Below, in pieces: positions 52,991 through 61,948 of a DNA stretch of 64,000 nucleotides. A program made the translations under genes and the position numbers. Each line of letters begins with the position of its first letter. Position 1 is the first letter of the stretch. Origin of the DNA: Paractinoplanes rishiriensis (GTDB taxonomy: Bacteria; Actinomycetota; Actinomycetes; Mycobacteriales; Micromonosporaceae); assembly GCF_016862375.1 (NCBI RefSeq), contig NZ_BOMV01000021.1, positions 62,001-126,000 of the forward strand, given 5' to 3'. Under the pieces are notes generated by a model. It was not told the origin of the DNA, searched no databases, and saw only the letters and a list, made by a program, of their open reading frames with translations.

Positions 52991-54042
52991 TCAGCAGGGC
53001 TGGGCGCTACCGGAGGCGGGGAGCACCGGTCGGTGACGAACCTCAGGTGCGTGACGGCTTGGGGAAGCCCGGAAGACGTCGCCGGACAGCAGGCGGCAGG
53101 TTTCCACCCGGCCCATGCCGGAACTGGCCCGGGCATCGGCATCAGGCGCATCCGGCGTGCCTCGGTGGTCGGCGACTGATCGGTACATGTCGTACGCGTC
53201 CGCCAGTGCCCGCCGATGGGCCGGCTCGGGGACTGCGCATCGGGACGCACCCCGCTGGTAAGCGATCTCGGCGAGGCCGAGTCGCGCGCGGGAATACGTT
53301 GGGTCCACGTTTTCGTCGCGGTCACGTACTGCTGAGCCGAGTACTGGTACACCGCGCGCAGCAGCCGGACGTACGTTTCGAGCTGCTCCGCCGTTGAGGT
53401 CAGCAGGGCGTGGGTGGGTCCGGCGCCGGCGAGGTCGCCGATGTCCACGTCGCCGAAGCGCGCGTAGCCGGCCAGTTCCGCCGCCTCGCCGTGCCGGTCG
53501 CCGCCGATGCTGAACTCCAGGTTGACCTTGGTGTGGAAGCGTTGCGGGCGGAGAACCAGGGAAACGGCGATGTCCCCGTTGTGGGTCTTCCGTACGCGCT
53601 CCAGCGCTGCGGCGCGGTCGTCGTTGAGGTCGGTGACTCCGGAGCGGCATGGGCCGCCCACCTCGACCAGCGCTTGATCTTCGACGGAGGCGACGATCTG
53701 ACGTTCGAGGGTGTCGACGATCGTCCGGGTCAGCTCCCGCGCCCGCGCAGCGTCGACGTTGTCCGTTTCGGGCCACTCGACGGCCGGGTCGGCGACGACG
53801 ATGTTGTACGGGGCGGCGAGCCGGACCTCCGGCCGGAACATCCAGCAGGGGCGCTCTGGCAGGAGGCTGCCGAGGTCGGCTCTGAGCCCGATGAGCGCCG
53901 TGCACCCGGCGATCAGGCTCAGCGCCACGGTGTGGCGCTTCCGCATCCTCTCCGGGAGCAGCGCCCAGCGCCCAGGGGCATCCGGCGCCGGCTCCGCCTC
54001 CGGGTTACACGGTCGGTCACCGGAGTCCGCAGGATTCGTCAC
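52991..54042 (-). pseudogene. Membrane-anchored TPR-like protein, frameshifted
   Basis: GTG 54042 opens a frame with a cytoplasmic head, a membrane helix (about residues 37-52) and an external domain up to QYSAQQYVTAT near 53325. A one-base shift there continues DENVDPTYSRARLGLAEIAYQRG, a TPR-like helix pair, and then ALADAYDMYRSVADH. As sequenced the protein loses this region. The function is not recognised; the shift might be a sequencing error. Confidence 0.6.
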
Positions 54043-54123
54043 CCTTGCACCTAACTCAGAGATATATCGGGAAAGTATGTTATACCGTATTTGTTCATAT
54101 AGCCGGGAACGCGAGGATGGATC

Positions 54124-55218
54124 GTGCGGACCAGCAGGCCTGGCTTAGCGGCAGCCGCATTGACGCTCGCCCTGTCCGTCGGTTCCTGCTCTCCGTCGCC
54201 GACCGAGCGGACCGCGGCCCCGAGACCGTCCACCCCGGTGACCAGTTCTGATCCGTCGGCCTCGTCGCCGTCGCAGATCGTGATCCCGCCGGACGTCCGA
54301 CCGAACACTCCCCCCACGCCGGACGCCACGATCGTCTCGTGGCCGTCCGACGACCCGCCCGCCCGGCGAGCTCCCACCGCCCGTACGGATCGCCGGCCGT
54401 CACCACTCCCCCATCGCAAGCCGGCGCAGCACCTCGATCCCACAACGAAGGCGGAGAGCCAAAGCCCTAAGCCAGCGCCGTCCAGCGATTCCACCAAGAC
54501 GGACGGGATCCTCGCCCGCCGCGACCCGGTGCCGGGCGGTGTGCAGGCGCAGCTGCGCTACTTCCTGGGCGGCGGCGGTCCTCCGTGCATGGGGGGCGGG
54601 AAGTTCGACGTCACCGCAACAGACTCCGGGCGCCGGGACCACATCTCCGCGCCCGACATGAACACCATCTGCGTCTATGAAGCACGGCCGGGTATCCGCC
54701 TCGACGTGACACTGACGTCGCCCTCGGGCCGCCTGATCCGGGCCTGGTCGGTGGTACCCGCCGACGAACGCCCCATCACGTTGTCGCTGCGCAGCCTTCC
54801 CCACGATGAGATGGGCAACCACATCGTCCAGGCCATCCAGGGCAGCCGGTCCGTTGCGAAGTCCGTCGAGGTGCGGAACGTCCGGCACCCACAGCTCATC
54901 CCCTACGTCGACGACCGGCACGGGCAGCCCGGCAGCTTCCCGCCCACGAGCCCCCTCGGCACCACCTTCCGCGTGGCCGTCGGCGGATTCGCCCCGCACT
55001 CGGTAGTGCCCCTGCGCATCTACGGCGCCAAACTGGTGTCGGAGCCCGGTTACGCGTCGGGGTATGTGACGTCACATCCCGTACGCGTGGACGCGCTCGG
55101 CTTCGGCATCTGGGAGCTGCGCACCTCCGCCGTCGACCCGGCGGACTGCTACCTGGTCACCCATGAGTCGATCTCGGAAGACGACGTCACCGGCGGCGTG
55201 GAGTTCTGCTTGCGATAG
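54124..55218 (+). CDS. Putative lipoprotein of unknown function
   Basis: The GTG start yields 364 residues with a lipoprotein signal (LALSVGSC, Cys at about 22) and a long Pro/Ser/Thr-rich spacer to about residue 130. A beta-rich domain follows (QLRYFLGGGGPPCMGGG, GIRLDVTLTSPSGRLIRAW, TFRVAVGGFAPHSVVPLRIYG). The tail domain has paired Cys. I do not recognise the family. It is divergent from the broken TPR gene, with an AT-rich shared upstream region. Confidence 0.75.
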   Translation: MRTSRPGLAAAALTLALSVGSCSPSPTERTAAPRPSTPVTSSDPSASSPSQIVIPPDVRPNTPPTPDATIVSWPSDDPPARRAPTARTDRRPSPLPHRKPAQHLDPTTKAESQSPKPAPSSDSTKTDGILARRDPVPGGVQAQLRYFLGGGGPPCMGGGKFDVTATDSGRRDHISAPDMNTICVYEARPGIRLDVTLTSPSGRLIRAWSVVPADERPITLSLRSLPHDEMGNHIVQAIQGSRSVAKSVEVRNVRHPQLIPYVDDRHGQPGSFPPTSPLGTTFRVAVGGFAPHSVVPLRIYGAKLVSEPGYASGYVTSHPVRVDALGFGIWELRTSAVDPADCYLVTHESISEDDVTGGVEFCLR

Positions 55219-55390
55219 CGCGCCTCCCGACCTCCCGTCTACCAGCATTCCCAGGAGGGCGCGGTGGCGCGAGAGGGCCGGGCCGCCCGCGCCGTGGGGC
55301 GCGTCACGGGCGGCCCGGAACTGCGTCCGTCCGGCCGTGCCGACTCAGGGGAGGCAGGCACGGCCGGGACGGAGCCCGGGGACGGGCTGG

Positions 55391-55927
55391 TCAGGCGCTC
55401 GGTGACGGGCTGGCCTGGGGCTGGAGCACCTTGCAGGCCGCCACGGCCTTCTGCACCGTGGGGTCGGTGGTGTTCAGCTGGCCGGGCGGTGTGGTGACGC
55501 CGTTTTCGCGGAGGCAGTTCAGGTAGGCCACGTTGGCGCCGTTGCCCCGGCCCCGGCCGTTGCCGCCGTCGTCGGGGCCGCCTCGGCCCTCGGGGCGCAG
55601 TGCGGCGCAGGCGGTCTGGGCCTTCTCCCAGGTGGCGTCATCGATGCCCTCGGGCTTGCGGAAACCGCCGCCCGGGAAGCCGGGGCCGTCGCTGCCGTCC
55701 GGGCGGGGCATGCCGGACGGGCCGCCCGAGGGGCGGGTCCGCGGGCCGCCGGACGGCATCGTGATGGTTACGCCGTTCTTCTGCATGCATTCCGTGTAGG
55801 CGGCGAATCCGCCCGCTGGATTTGCGGTGGTGCCGGAAGAGTCGTCGGAGCTGCCACCGCAGGCCGCCGTGAAGGCCACGGCCACGGCCGCCGCGAACAG
55901 CGCCGCCGTCAAACTGACTCTGCGCAC
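55391..55927 (-). CDS. Small lipoprotein with two YxxCxxxNGV motifs
   Basis: GTG 55927 (ATGAGG upstream) gives 178 residues. The signal FTAACGGSS marks a lipoprotein. The mature part has two related units, AAYTECMQKNGVT and VAYLNCLRENGVT, each followed after a Pro/Gly-rich stretch by a second Cys (QTACAAL, VAACKVL). This suggests two small disulfide-linked helical units. The role is unknown. It is divergent from the second HlyD-like gene and shares its paired heptamer sites. Confidence 0.78.
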   Translation of the reverse strand: MRRVSLTAALFAAAVAVAFTAACGGSSDDSSGTTANPAGGFAAYTECMQKNGVTITMPSGGPRTRPSGGPSGMPRPDGSDGPGFPGGGFRKPEGIDDATWEKAQTACAALRPEGRGGPDDGGNGRGRGNGANVAYLNCLRENGVTTPPGQLNTTDPTVQKAVAACKVLQPQASPSPSA

Positions 55928-56002
55928 GAAAGCCTCATTTCCTCGACACCGATGTGGTCGCACCACCCAAGCCGGTCAATCTGCACGCCACGTCGGACCC
56001 GG

Positions 56003-56065
56003 CTCGGAGTTCGCTCGGAGGACCTGTGCTGACGCTGTGTGTCTTGGCTCCCAGCGAACTCCGAG
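56003..56065. promoter_or_regulatory. Opposed pairs of 11-bp-period heptamers between lipoprotein and adaptor genes
   Basis: CTCGGAG occurs at 56003 and 56014, and on the plus strand CTCCCAG and CTCCGAG at 56048 and 56059; in each pair the spacer is 4 nt. Read towards its own gene, each pair is CTCC(G/C)AG-N4-CTCCGAG. The ends also make a perfect 13-bp inverted repeat (56003-56015 with 56053-56065). Both divergent genes thus carry the arrangement seen before the macA-like gene. Confidence 0.6.
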
Positions 56066-56111
56066 GGAGAACCGAGCCGGCGGCGAGGACGGTCCGTGAC
56101 ACTTCGGCGCC

Positions 56112-57356
56112 ATGGGTGAAGTACTGGTCGGCCGTCGGCGCCTGCTCTGGGTGGTTGCGGCGGTCGTCGCGCTCGCGCTGGTCACATTTTTGGTGGTACG
56201 CGCGGTGACCGCGGGCGCCACCGACAAGCCGGCCGCGGTCAGCACCGCGGCCGCCGACCGGGGACCGGTGAGCACCGCGGTGGCGACCACCGGCACGGTG
56301 CGGCCGGCGCAGACCCGCAGCCTCGGGTTCACGGTCGAGGGGGCGGTGGACAGCGTCGCGGTCCGGGCCGGCACCATGGTCACCGCGGGGCAGGTACTGG
56401 CCACGGTGGACGACGCCGAGGCGGCTGCCGCGGTTTCCAGCGCCCAGGACACGCTGACCGAGGCCCGGGCCGCCCTCACCGAGGCGCGCGCGGCCGCCAC
56501 GACGTCCCCGACCGCGAGCACCGCCTGCGGCTCGAACGTCGCCGCCGCGTACGGGACCGGGAATTTGAGCCCGACGCCGACCGTGACCGCATCGCCCAGC
56601 CCGAGCCCCACCCGGACCGCGTCTCCGCGACCCGGCGTCGCGCCCAGCCGGACCGCCACCCGCACTTCCGGCCCCGCGCCGACCACCCGCAGTAGCGGCG
56701 GCCCCCAGGACTGCGGCGGCGGGCAGAACACCGGCGGCGGTCCCGGTGGGGGCGGCGACGCCATCCTCAGCGCCGAGCAACGCGTCACCACCGCGATCAC
56801 CGCCGTGGAGAAGGCCGAGGAGGCGCTGGCCGGCGCCACCATCAGGGCGCCGATCGCCGGGCGCGTGCTCACCGTCGCCGGCAAGGTGGGCAGCCAGGTC
56901 GGTGCGGGGGCCACCTTCATCACCCTGGCCGACATCTACGACATGCAGGTCAGCGCAAACTTCCCGGAGGCCGACGCGGACCGGCTCGCGATCGGGCAGA
57001 AGGGCGCGGTCACGCTCGCCGACCGGCCGGGCGAGGAGTTCGCGGCCACCGTGGTGCAGGTCGACCCGGTCGGCACCAGCGACGGCACGATGGTCCGCTA
57101 CGGGTTGCTGCTCGCCTTCGACGAGGCGCCCGAGGACCTGCTGGTCGGCCAGAGCGCCCCGGTCCGGGTGACCACCGGCGCGAAGTCCGAGGTGCTGCGA
57201 GTGCCGAGCACCGCGGTGCACGACGTACGGGGCGACACCGGCACGGTGCTCAGGGACGGCGCCCGGGTGACGGTCGGGGTGGGCCTGCGCGGCGACCGGT
57301 ACACCGAGATCACCGCCGGCCTCCGCGACGGCGACCTGGTCGTCCGCTCCTGGTAA
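56112..57356 (+). CDS. HlyD/MacA-type adaptor protein without adjacent transporter
   Basis: The 414-residue protein has a membrane helix (about 10-33), a lipoyl half (VRAGTMVTAGQVLATVDDAEAAA), and a hairpin interrupted by a long Thr/Ser/Pro-rich low-complexity insert (about 135-215, with two Cys). The second lipoyl half (IRAPIAGRVLTVAGKVGSQV) and beta domains follow. No ABC ATPase or permease lies next to it, unlike the copy at 45005. It may serve that distant exporter, since both genes have the same heptamer sites upstream. Confidence 0.88.
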   Translation: MGEVLVGRRRLLWVVAAVVALALVTFLVVRAVTAGATDKPAAVSTAAADRGPVSTAVATTGTVRPAQTRSLGFTVEGAVDSVAVRAGTMVTAGQVLATVDDAEAAAAVSSAQDTLTEARAALTEARAAATTSPTASTACGSNVAAAYGTGNLSPTPTVTASPSPSPTRTASPRPGVAPSRTATRTSGPAPTTRSSGGPQDCGGGQNTGGGPGGGGDAILSAEQRVTTAITAVEKAEEALAGATIRAPIAGRVLTVAGKVGSQVGAGATFITLADIYDMQVSANFPEADADRLAIGQKGAVTLADRPGEEFAATVVQVDPVGTSDGTMVRYGLLLAFDEAPEDLLVGQSAPVRVTTGAKSEVLRVPSTAVHDVRGDTGTVLRDGARVTVGVGLRGDRYTEITAGLRDGDLVVRSW

Positions 57357-57376
57357 GGAAGGCGATCCCTAACCAC

Positions 57377-57820
57377 TCAGCGCGCGGTCTGGCCGATCAG
57401 CAGCCGGCGGCGGCAGGCGACCAGGTGGCCCGCCAGGATGCCGGGCTGGCCGCCGCGCACGCACGCGTCCGCGCCGGCGGTGAGCACGCCGGCCACCACC
57501 TCGCCGGGTGCCGCGTCGTCCACCACGGCGACGATCTGGGTGCGGGCGGGCAGCACCCGGCGGGCCAGCGTCACGTCCCGGACCGTGGCCGCGGTGATCA
57601 GGACGAGTTCGCCCGGGCGTACGTCATCAAGGTCTTCTGCCACCCGCAGCGACCAGCCGGCCGGCAGATGCTGGTCGAGGCCGGCGGCTCGGCCCCGGTG
57701 GCCGAGCACGGCTACCGCGGGGCGCGGGCCGCGCGGGCGGGGCAGGCTCGACGGGCGGACCGGCAGATCTGTTGCGGTGGCGCTGGCGGTCCGCGTCTCG
57801 GTGTTGCGAGTTAGCTGCAC
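57377..57820 (-). CDS. Receiver-like protein of unknown function
   Basis: GTG 57820 is spaced 7 nt from GGGAGG and is preferred over GTG 57835. The 147-residue frame has alternating strands and helices reminiscent of a response-regulator receiver (VAVLGHRGRAAGLDQHL, GELVLITAATVRD, TQIVAVVDDAAPGEVVAGVLTAGADACV). It lacks the paired acidic residues, and ITAAT replaces the phosphorylated Asp strand. If it is a receiver it is a pseudo-receiver. It is convergent with the adaptor gene. Confidence 0.5.
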   Translation of the reverse strand: MQLTRNTETRTASATATDLPVRPSSLPRPRGPRPAVAVLGHRGRAAGLDQHLPAGWSLRVAEDLDDVRPGELVLITAATVRDVTLARRVLPARTQIVAVVDDAAPGEVVAGVLTAGADACVRGGQPGILAGHLVACRRRLLIGQTAR

Positions 57821-57905
57821 GAGCATGCCTCCCACGATTCGCCGGAAGGCTTGGCCGGCGATGTGCCGTTGCTGTGGGTTGGATGTGCAGAGCGTGATCG
57901 GCGAT

Positions 57906-58907
57906 CTACGCGCTGTCCCGCCGGACCAGACTGACGAGATCGGCCGACGGGGCCGGCGGGGCGGGGCGGCCGGCGATCGCGGCCACCACGGTCGCGGTCA
58001 GGAACTCGGCCACCGCGGCCTGGTCGGTGGTCACCGTGGTCAGCGGGGGCACGGCCAGGCGGGCCGGCGGGATGTCGTCGACGCCGATCACCGCCAGGTC
58101 GCCGGGAGCGTGCAGGCCCAGCCGCCGGACGCCGCTGAGCACGGCGAGGGCCACCTCGTCGTTGTACGCGCAGACGCCGGTCACCCCGGCCGCCTGCCAC
58201 CGGCGTACGGCTGCCGCTGCCGAGCCCGGATCAAGCGCGACCGTCTCGGTGGCCGGACCACCCACCCGGCTCCTCCGGCAGGTCTGCCGGACGCCGGCCA
58301 GACGCGGGTCGGCGAAGATCCGCAACCGCTCGTCGTCGGGATAGGCGTAGCCGAGCCGGGAGTGCCCGGTGGAGACCAGGTGCTCGGCCTGCCGGCGGCC
58401 GATCAGGTCCTGCGGCACGGTCGACTCGCGCTCATGCTCGCCACCGTGGCCGAGCAGCGCCACCACCAGGGCCACCCCGGCGGACCGCATCGCGGCGATC
58501 TCGGCGGGCGAGAAATCGGACCAGGCGATCACCGCGGCCGGGGTGATCGCCTTCCAGATTTCGCCAATCGGGCGGTCTTCACGGTTCCCGGGGTGTACCA
58601 CAAAGGTGAGGCCCTGCCGGGCCAGCGCGGTCGAGAGGTTGTTGAGAGTCGAGCCCAGCTCGGGACCGATCGGCCAGTCCGGCAGCAGGCACAGCACCAC
58701 GTCCGAGCGGCCGGTGCGCAGCGTGCGCGCGGCGGCCGAGGGCGCGTAACCCAGCCGGGTTGCGGCGTCCAGGACGCGGGTGCGGGTGCCGGCCGAGATG
58801 GTCTGTTTGGGGGTGTCATTGAGCACATAGCTGACCGTGGCCCGGGAGACGCCGGCGAGCCGCGCCACGTCGGCGCTGGTGACCCGGCGGGTGCTGTTCT
58901 GACTCAT
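57906..58907 (-). CDS. LacI-family repressor of the beta-glucosidase gene
   Basis: The 333-residue protein starts at ATG 58907 (AAGG upstream) with a LacI HTH (TSADVARLAGVSRATVSYVLND, then hinge YAPSAAARTLRTGRSD) and a periplasmic-binding-like effector domain ending VIGVDDIPPARLAVPPLTTV. It is divergent from the GH3 gene, with one palindrome between them, so local control by a glucoside or its product is very likely. Confidence 0.93.
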   Translation of the reverse strand: MSQNSTRRVTSADVARLAGVSRATVSYVLNDTPKQTISAGTRTRVLDAATRLGYAPSAAARTLRTGRSDVVLCLLPDWPIGPELGSTLNNLSTALARQGLTFVVHPGNREDRPIGEIWKAITPAAVIAWSDFSPAEIAAMRSAGVALVVALLGHGGEHERESTVPQDLIGRRQAEHLVSTGHSRLGYAYPDDERLRIFADPRLAGVRQTCRRSRVGGPATETVALDPGSAAAAVRRWQAAGVTGVCAYNDEVALAVLSGVRRLGLHAPGDLAVIGVDDIPPARLAVPPLTTVTTDQAAVAEFLTATVVAAIAGRPAPPAPSADLVSLVRRDSA

Positions 58908-58921
58908 GATGACAACCTTAC

Positions 58922-58933
58922 TTACACGTGTAA
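58922..58933. promoter_or_regulatory. LacI-type operator palindrome
   Basis: TTACACGTGTAA is a perfect 12-bp palindrome centred on a CpG, as expected for LacI-family sites. It lies 14 bp from the LacI ATG and 10 bp from the GH3 ATG, so binding should block both genes. Confidence 0.75.
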
Positions 58934-58943
58934 CCATGGTGCC

Positions 58944-61289
58944 ATGACCGACGACCTCGCAGCCCTAGTCAAAGCGCTCGACCTGCCCGCCAAGGTCCGG
59001 CTGCTCACCGGCGCGTCCGCGTTCACGCTGCATCCGGAGCCCGCCGTCGGGCTCGCCGAGATGCGGTTCTCGGACGGCCCGACCGGGGTGCGCGGGCTCA
59101 AGTTCAGCGGCGGCCGGGTGGTTTCGCTGTTCCCCAACGCCACGCTGCTCGCTTCCGCGTGGGACGAGCAGGTCGCGTACGAGGTGGGCCGGTTGCTCGC
59201 CGAGGAGGCGGCCGCCCAGCAGATCCACGTGGTGCTCGGGCCCACCATCAACCTGCACCGCAGCGCGCTCGGCGGCCGGCTGTTCGAGGCGTACTCGGAG
59301 GACCCGCTGCTCACCGGGCGCCTCGCCGCGGCGTACGTGCGCGGTTTGCAGGATCTTGGCATTGCCGCCTGCCTCAAACACCTGGTGGCCAACGAATCCG
59401 AGACCGACCGCAACACGATGGACAGCGTGGTCGACGAGGCCACCCTGCGCGAGCTGTACCTGCTGCCGTTCGAGATGGCCACCGACGCCTGGTCGATGAT
59501 GGCCGCCTACAACGACGTGAACGGGGTCGCGGCCACCGAGCAGCACCACGTGATCAACGAGATCGTGAAGGACTCCTGGGACTACCCCGGCCTGATCATG
59601 TCGGACTGGTTCGCCACCCGCACCGCCGCGTCCGCCGCGAACGGCGGCCTCGACCTGGTGATGCCCGGCCCCGACGGCCCGTGGGGCGACGCGCTGGTGG
59701 CCGCGGTCCGCGCCGGTGAGGTCGACGAGTCGACGATCGACGACCACCTGAGCCGCCTGCTGCTGCTGGCCCGCCGCACCGGTGCGCTGGGCACGCCCCG
59801 CACCTGGCCGGACGACCTGCCCGCGCCCGACTCGGCCCAGCGCCGCGAACAGCTGACCCGGCTCGCCGCCACCGGCATCACGGTGCTCCGGAACGAGGGT
59901 GACGCGCTGCCGCTGGCCCGCACCACGCGGGTCGCGCTGATCGGCCGGCACGCCCTCGAGACGATCGACATGGGCGGCGGTTCGGCCCAGGTCAACCCGC
60001 CGTACCAGGTGAGCGTCGCGACCGGCCTGGCCGACCTGCTGGGCGACACCGTCACGGTGACCGACGGGGTGGAGGTACGCACCAGGCCGGTGCCGCCGCG
60101 CTTCCTCACCGAGGTCCGGGCGACGCTGTACGACGCCGACGGCAAGGAGCTGGAGCAGCGGTCCTGCCCGCAGGGCACGACCATGATCGGGATGGACGAC
60201 GACTTCGAGGAAACGGTCCGCGCGGTGCACCTGACCGGCCGGATCGGCGTCACCGGCGCGCTCGAACTGGGCGGTCTCGGCGTCGGCTCCTGGACGGTCA
60301 AGGTCGGCTCCCAGACGGCGACGTATTCGCAGCGGCTCGAGGGCGGCGGCTTCGGCATCGAGGCACTGGCTCCCCCGGTGCGCACCGACCGCTTCGACGC
60401 CACCGCCGGCGACCTGATCGAGGCCACCGTCGAGGTGACCGGCTCGATGGGTCTGTACGGCCTGGTCGGCAGCACCGCGCCGCGCACCACCGTCGAGGTC
60501 ATCGACGAGGCGGTGCGCGCGGCTGCCGCGGCCGAGGTGGCGGTGGTCGTGGTCGGCCTGACCGAGGAGCAGGAGACCGAGTCGGTGGACAAGTCCACGC
60601 TGCGGCTCCCCGGTGCCCAGGACGCCCTGGTCGAGGCGGTGGCCGGCGCCGCACGCCACACGGTGGTGGTGGTCAACGCGGCCACGCCCGTGCTGATGCC
60701 GTGGTTGTCCCGGGTGGACGCGGTGCTGTGGGCCGGGCTGCCCGGCCAGGAGGGCGGCCACGCGGTCGCGGCGGCGCTGCTGGGCGACATCGAACCGGCC
60801 GGCCGCCTGGTCACCACGTTCCCCGCGGCCGACGGCGCCGCTCCGGCGTGGTCGGTCACGCCGGTCGAGGGCAAGCTGGCGTACTCCGAGGGCACGTTCA
60901 TCGGCTACCGCGGCCATTTCGCCGGCCGCGCCGCCGAGCCGGCGTTCTGGCTCGGGCACGGCCTCGGGTACGGCAAGTGGGAGTACGCGGAGGCCCGCCT
61001 GGACTCCGGCGCCGTGGTGGTCCGGGTGACCAACGTGGGCGAACGCGCCAGCCGCGAGGTCGTCCAGGTCTACTGGCGGCCGGCGGCCCGCGACGAGCCG
61101 GTGCGCCTGGTCGGCTGGGCCGGGGTCACGGTGGCGGCCGGCGACTCCGCCGAGGTGACCGTCCACCCCGACGAGCGCCTGTGGCGCAGCTGGGACACCG
61201 CGGCCGGCACCTGGACCCGGCTGCCCGACGAGGGCGGCGAGTTCCTGGTGGCCCGCGGCCTCGGCGACATCCGCGCCACCCTCGGCTAG
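58944..61289 (+). CDS. Glycoside hydrolase family 3 beta-glucosidase
   Basis: The 781-residue cytoplasmic enzyme (no signal peptide) has the GH3 N-terminal barrel (about 1-280; MRFSDGPTGVRG, GPTINLHRSALGGRLFEAYSEDPLLTG, KHLVANESETDR, catalytic nucleophile in LIMSDWFATRT). The second GH3 domain has a PA14-like insertion (about 385-500), and a C-terminal fibronectin-III-like domain follows. It hydrolyses terminal beta-glucosides taken up by the cell. No clear ribosome-binding site precedes the ATG, so the transcript may be leaderless. Confidence 0.93.
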   Translation: MTDDLAALVKALDLPAKVRLLTGASAFTLHPEPAVGLAEMRFSDGPTGVRGLKFSGGRVVSLFPNATLLASAWDEQVAYEVGRLLAEEAAAQQIHVVLGPTINLHRSALGGRLFEAYSEDPLLTGRLAAAYVRGLQDLGIAACLKHLVANESETDRNTMDSVVDEATLRELYLLPFEMATDAWSMMAAYNDVNGVAATEQHHVINEIVKDSWDYPGLIMSDWFATRTAASAANGGLDLVMPGPDGPWGDALVAAVRAGEVDESTIDDHLSRLLLLARRTGALGTPRTWPDDLPAPDSAQRREQLTRLAATGITVLRNEGDALPLARTTRVALIGRHALETIDMGGGSAQVNPPYQVSVATGLADLLGDTVTVTDGVEVRTRPVPPRFLTEVRATLYDADGKELEQRSCPQGTTMIGMDDDFEETVRAVHLTGRIGVTGALELGGLGVGSWTVKVGSQTATYSQRLEGGGFGIEALAPPVRTDRFDATAGDLIEATVEVTGSMGLYGLVGSTAPRTTVEVIDEAVRAAAAAEVAVVVVGLTEEQETESVDKSTLRLPGAQDALVEAVAGAARHTVVVVNAATPVLMPWLSRVDAVLWAGLPGQEGGHAVAAALLGDIEPAGRLVTTFPAADGAAPAWSVTPVEGKLAYSEGTFIGYRGHFAGRAAEPAFWLGHGLGYGKWEYAEARLDSGAVVVRVTNVGERASREVVQVYWRPAARDEPVRLVGWAGVTVAAGDSAEVTVHPDERLWRSWDTAAGTWTRLPDEGGEFLVARGLGDIRATLG

Positions 61290-61948
61290 AGAAACTGGAA
61301 GAGGCGGGCGCCCGGCTCCAGCCGGGCGCCGTTCGCTTTCCGGAGTCGCGACATCCCCACCCGGAACCGGGCATCTTCCGGCCGCACAAAAGCCAATTCC
61401 AGGAAGCCGTACGCCGCGAAGCCGTCCCGGACGTCATCGCTGCGATCGCCCGCGCCCAACCCCCGCCCGCGCGTCCAGATGACAATCCCACCCGGCACCA
61501 TGAGTGCCGGCAACGCCGCCACGGTCCGTCGCATGTCCGCATCACTCAAATTGCCGAACACGCCGCACGCCAACACGATGTGAGCCCGCCCGACATCACG
61601 GTAGGTGTCGGCGGCACCGGCATCCACCGTCCGAACGTCGACGCTCCGCAGCCCCATCGAGCCCGCGGTCCGCCGCGCCCGCCCCGACAGTTCCGGGTCG
61701 AGCTCGAGGAGAAGTCCCCGCACGTCCGTTCCCGCCGGATGCGCGGCCAGCACCGGCAGCACGTCCCGCCCGTCCCCGGCACACAGACTGATCAGCCGCC
61801 GGCCGCCGGCGGGGTCGCGGGGCGCTTCCCCCAGCGCACGCCAAAGATGACAGCGAACCACCGCAAGCCGCCGAGCAAGCGACGACCGCGGCGCCTCGTA
61901 GTCCCCATGCCAGCGAACCCAGTCCTGCCCCACGCTCACATTCAACAA
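61286..61948 (-). CDS. Class I SAM-dependent methyltransferase-like protein
   Basis: TTG 61948 gives 220 residues. LISLCAGDGRDVLPVLAAHP (about residue 52) is the S-adenosylmethionine motif I, LLLELDPELSGRAR motif II, and LACGVFGNLSDADMRRTVAALPALMVPGGIVIWT follows. The substrate is unknown. Its stop overlaps that of the convergent GH3 gene by four bases, and its 3' end contains the shared hairpin. Confidence 0.85.
   Translation of the reverse strand: MLNVSVGQDWVRWHGDYEAPRSSLARRLAVVRCHLWRALGEAPRDPAGGRRLISLCAGDGRDVLPVLAAHPAGTDVRGLLLELDPELSGRARRTAGSMGLRSVDVRTVDAGAADTYRDVGRAHIVLACGVFGNLSDADMRRTVAALPALMVPGGIVIWTRGRGLGAGDRSDDVRDGFAAYGFLELAFVRPEDARFRVGMSRLRKANGARLEPGARLFQFL
61307..61330. terminator. 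Perfect hairpin after the GH3 gene
   Basis: GGCGCCCGGC and GCCGGGCGCC pair fully over 10 bp with a TCCA loop, starting 17 bp after the GH3 stop. It lies inside the last codons of the convergent methyltransferase gene and probably ends GH3 transcription. Confidence 0.6.

Noticed and set aside
52597..54042. Single intact gene of 481 codons
   Set aside because: The middle third is out of frame with the TPR-like sequence and the end belongs to a pentapeptide-repeat protein remnant.
57438..58943. Upstream extension of the GH3 frame by 500 codons
   Set aside because: It is antisense to the LacI and receiver-like genes; the GH3 family start and the operator place the ATG at 58944.
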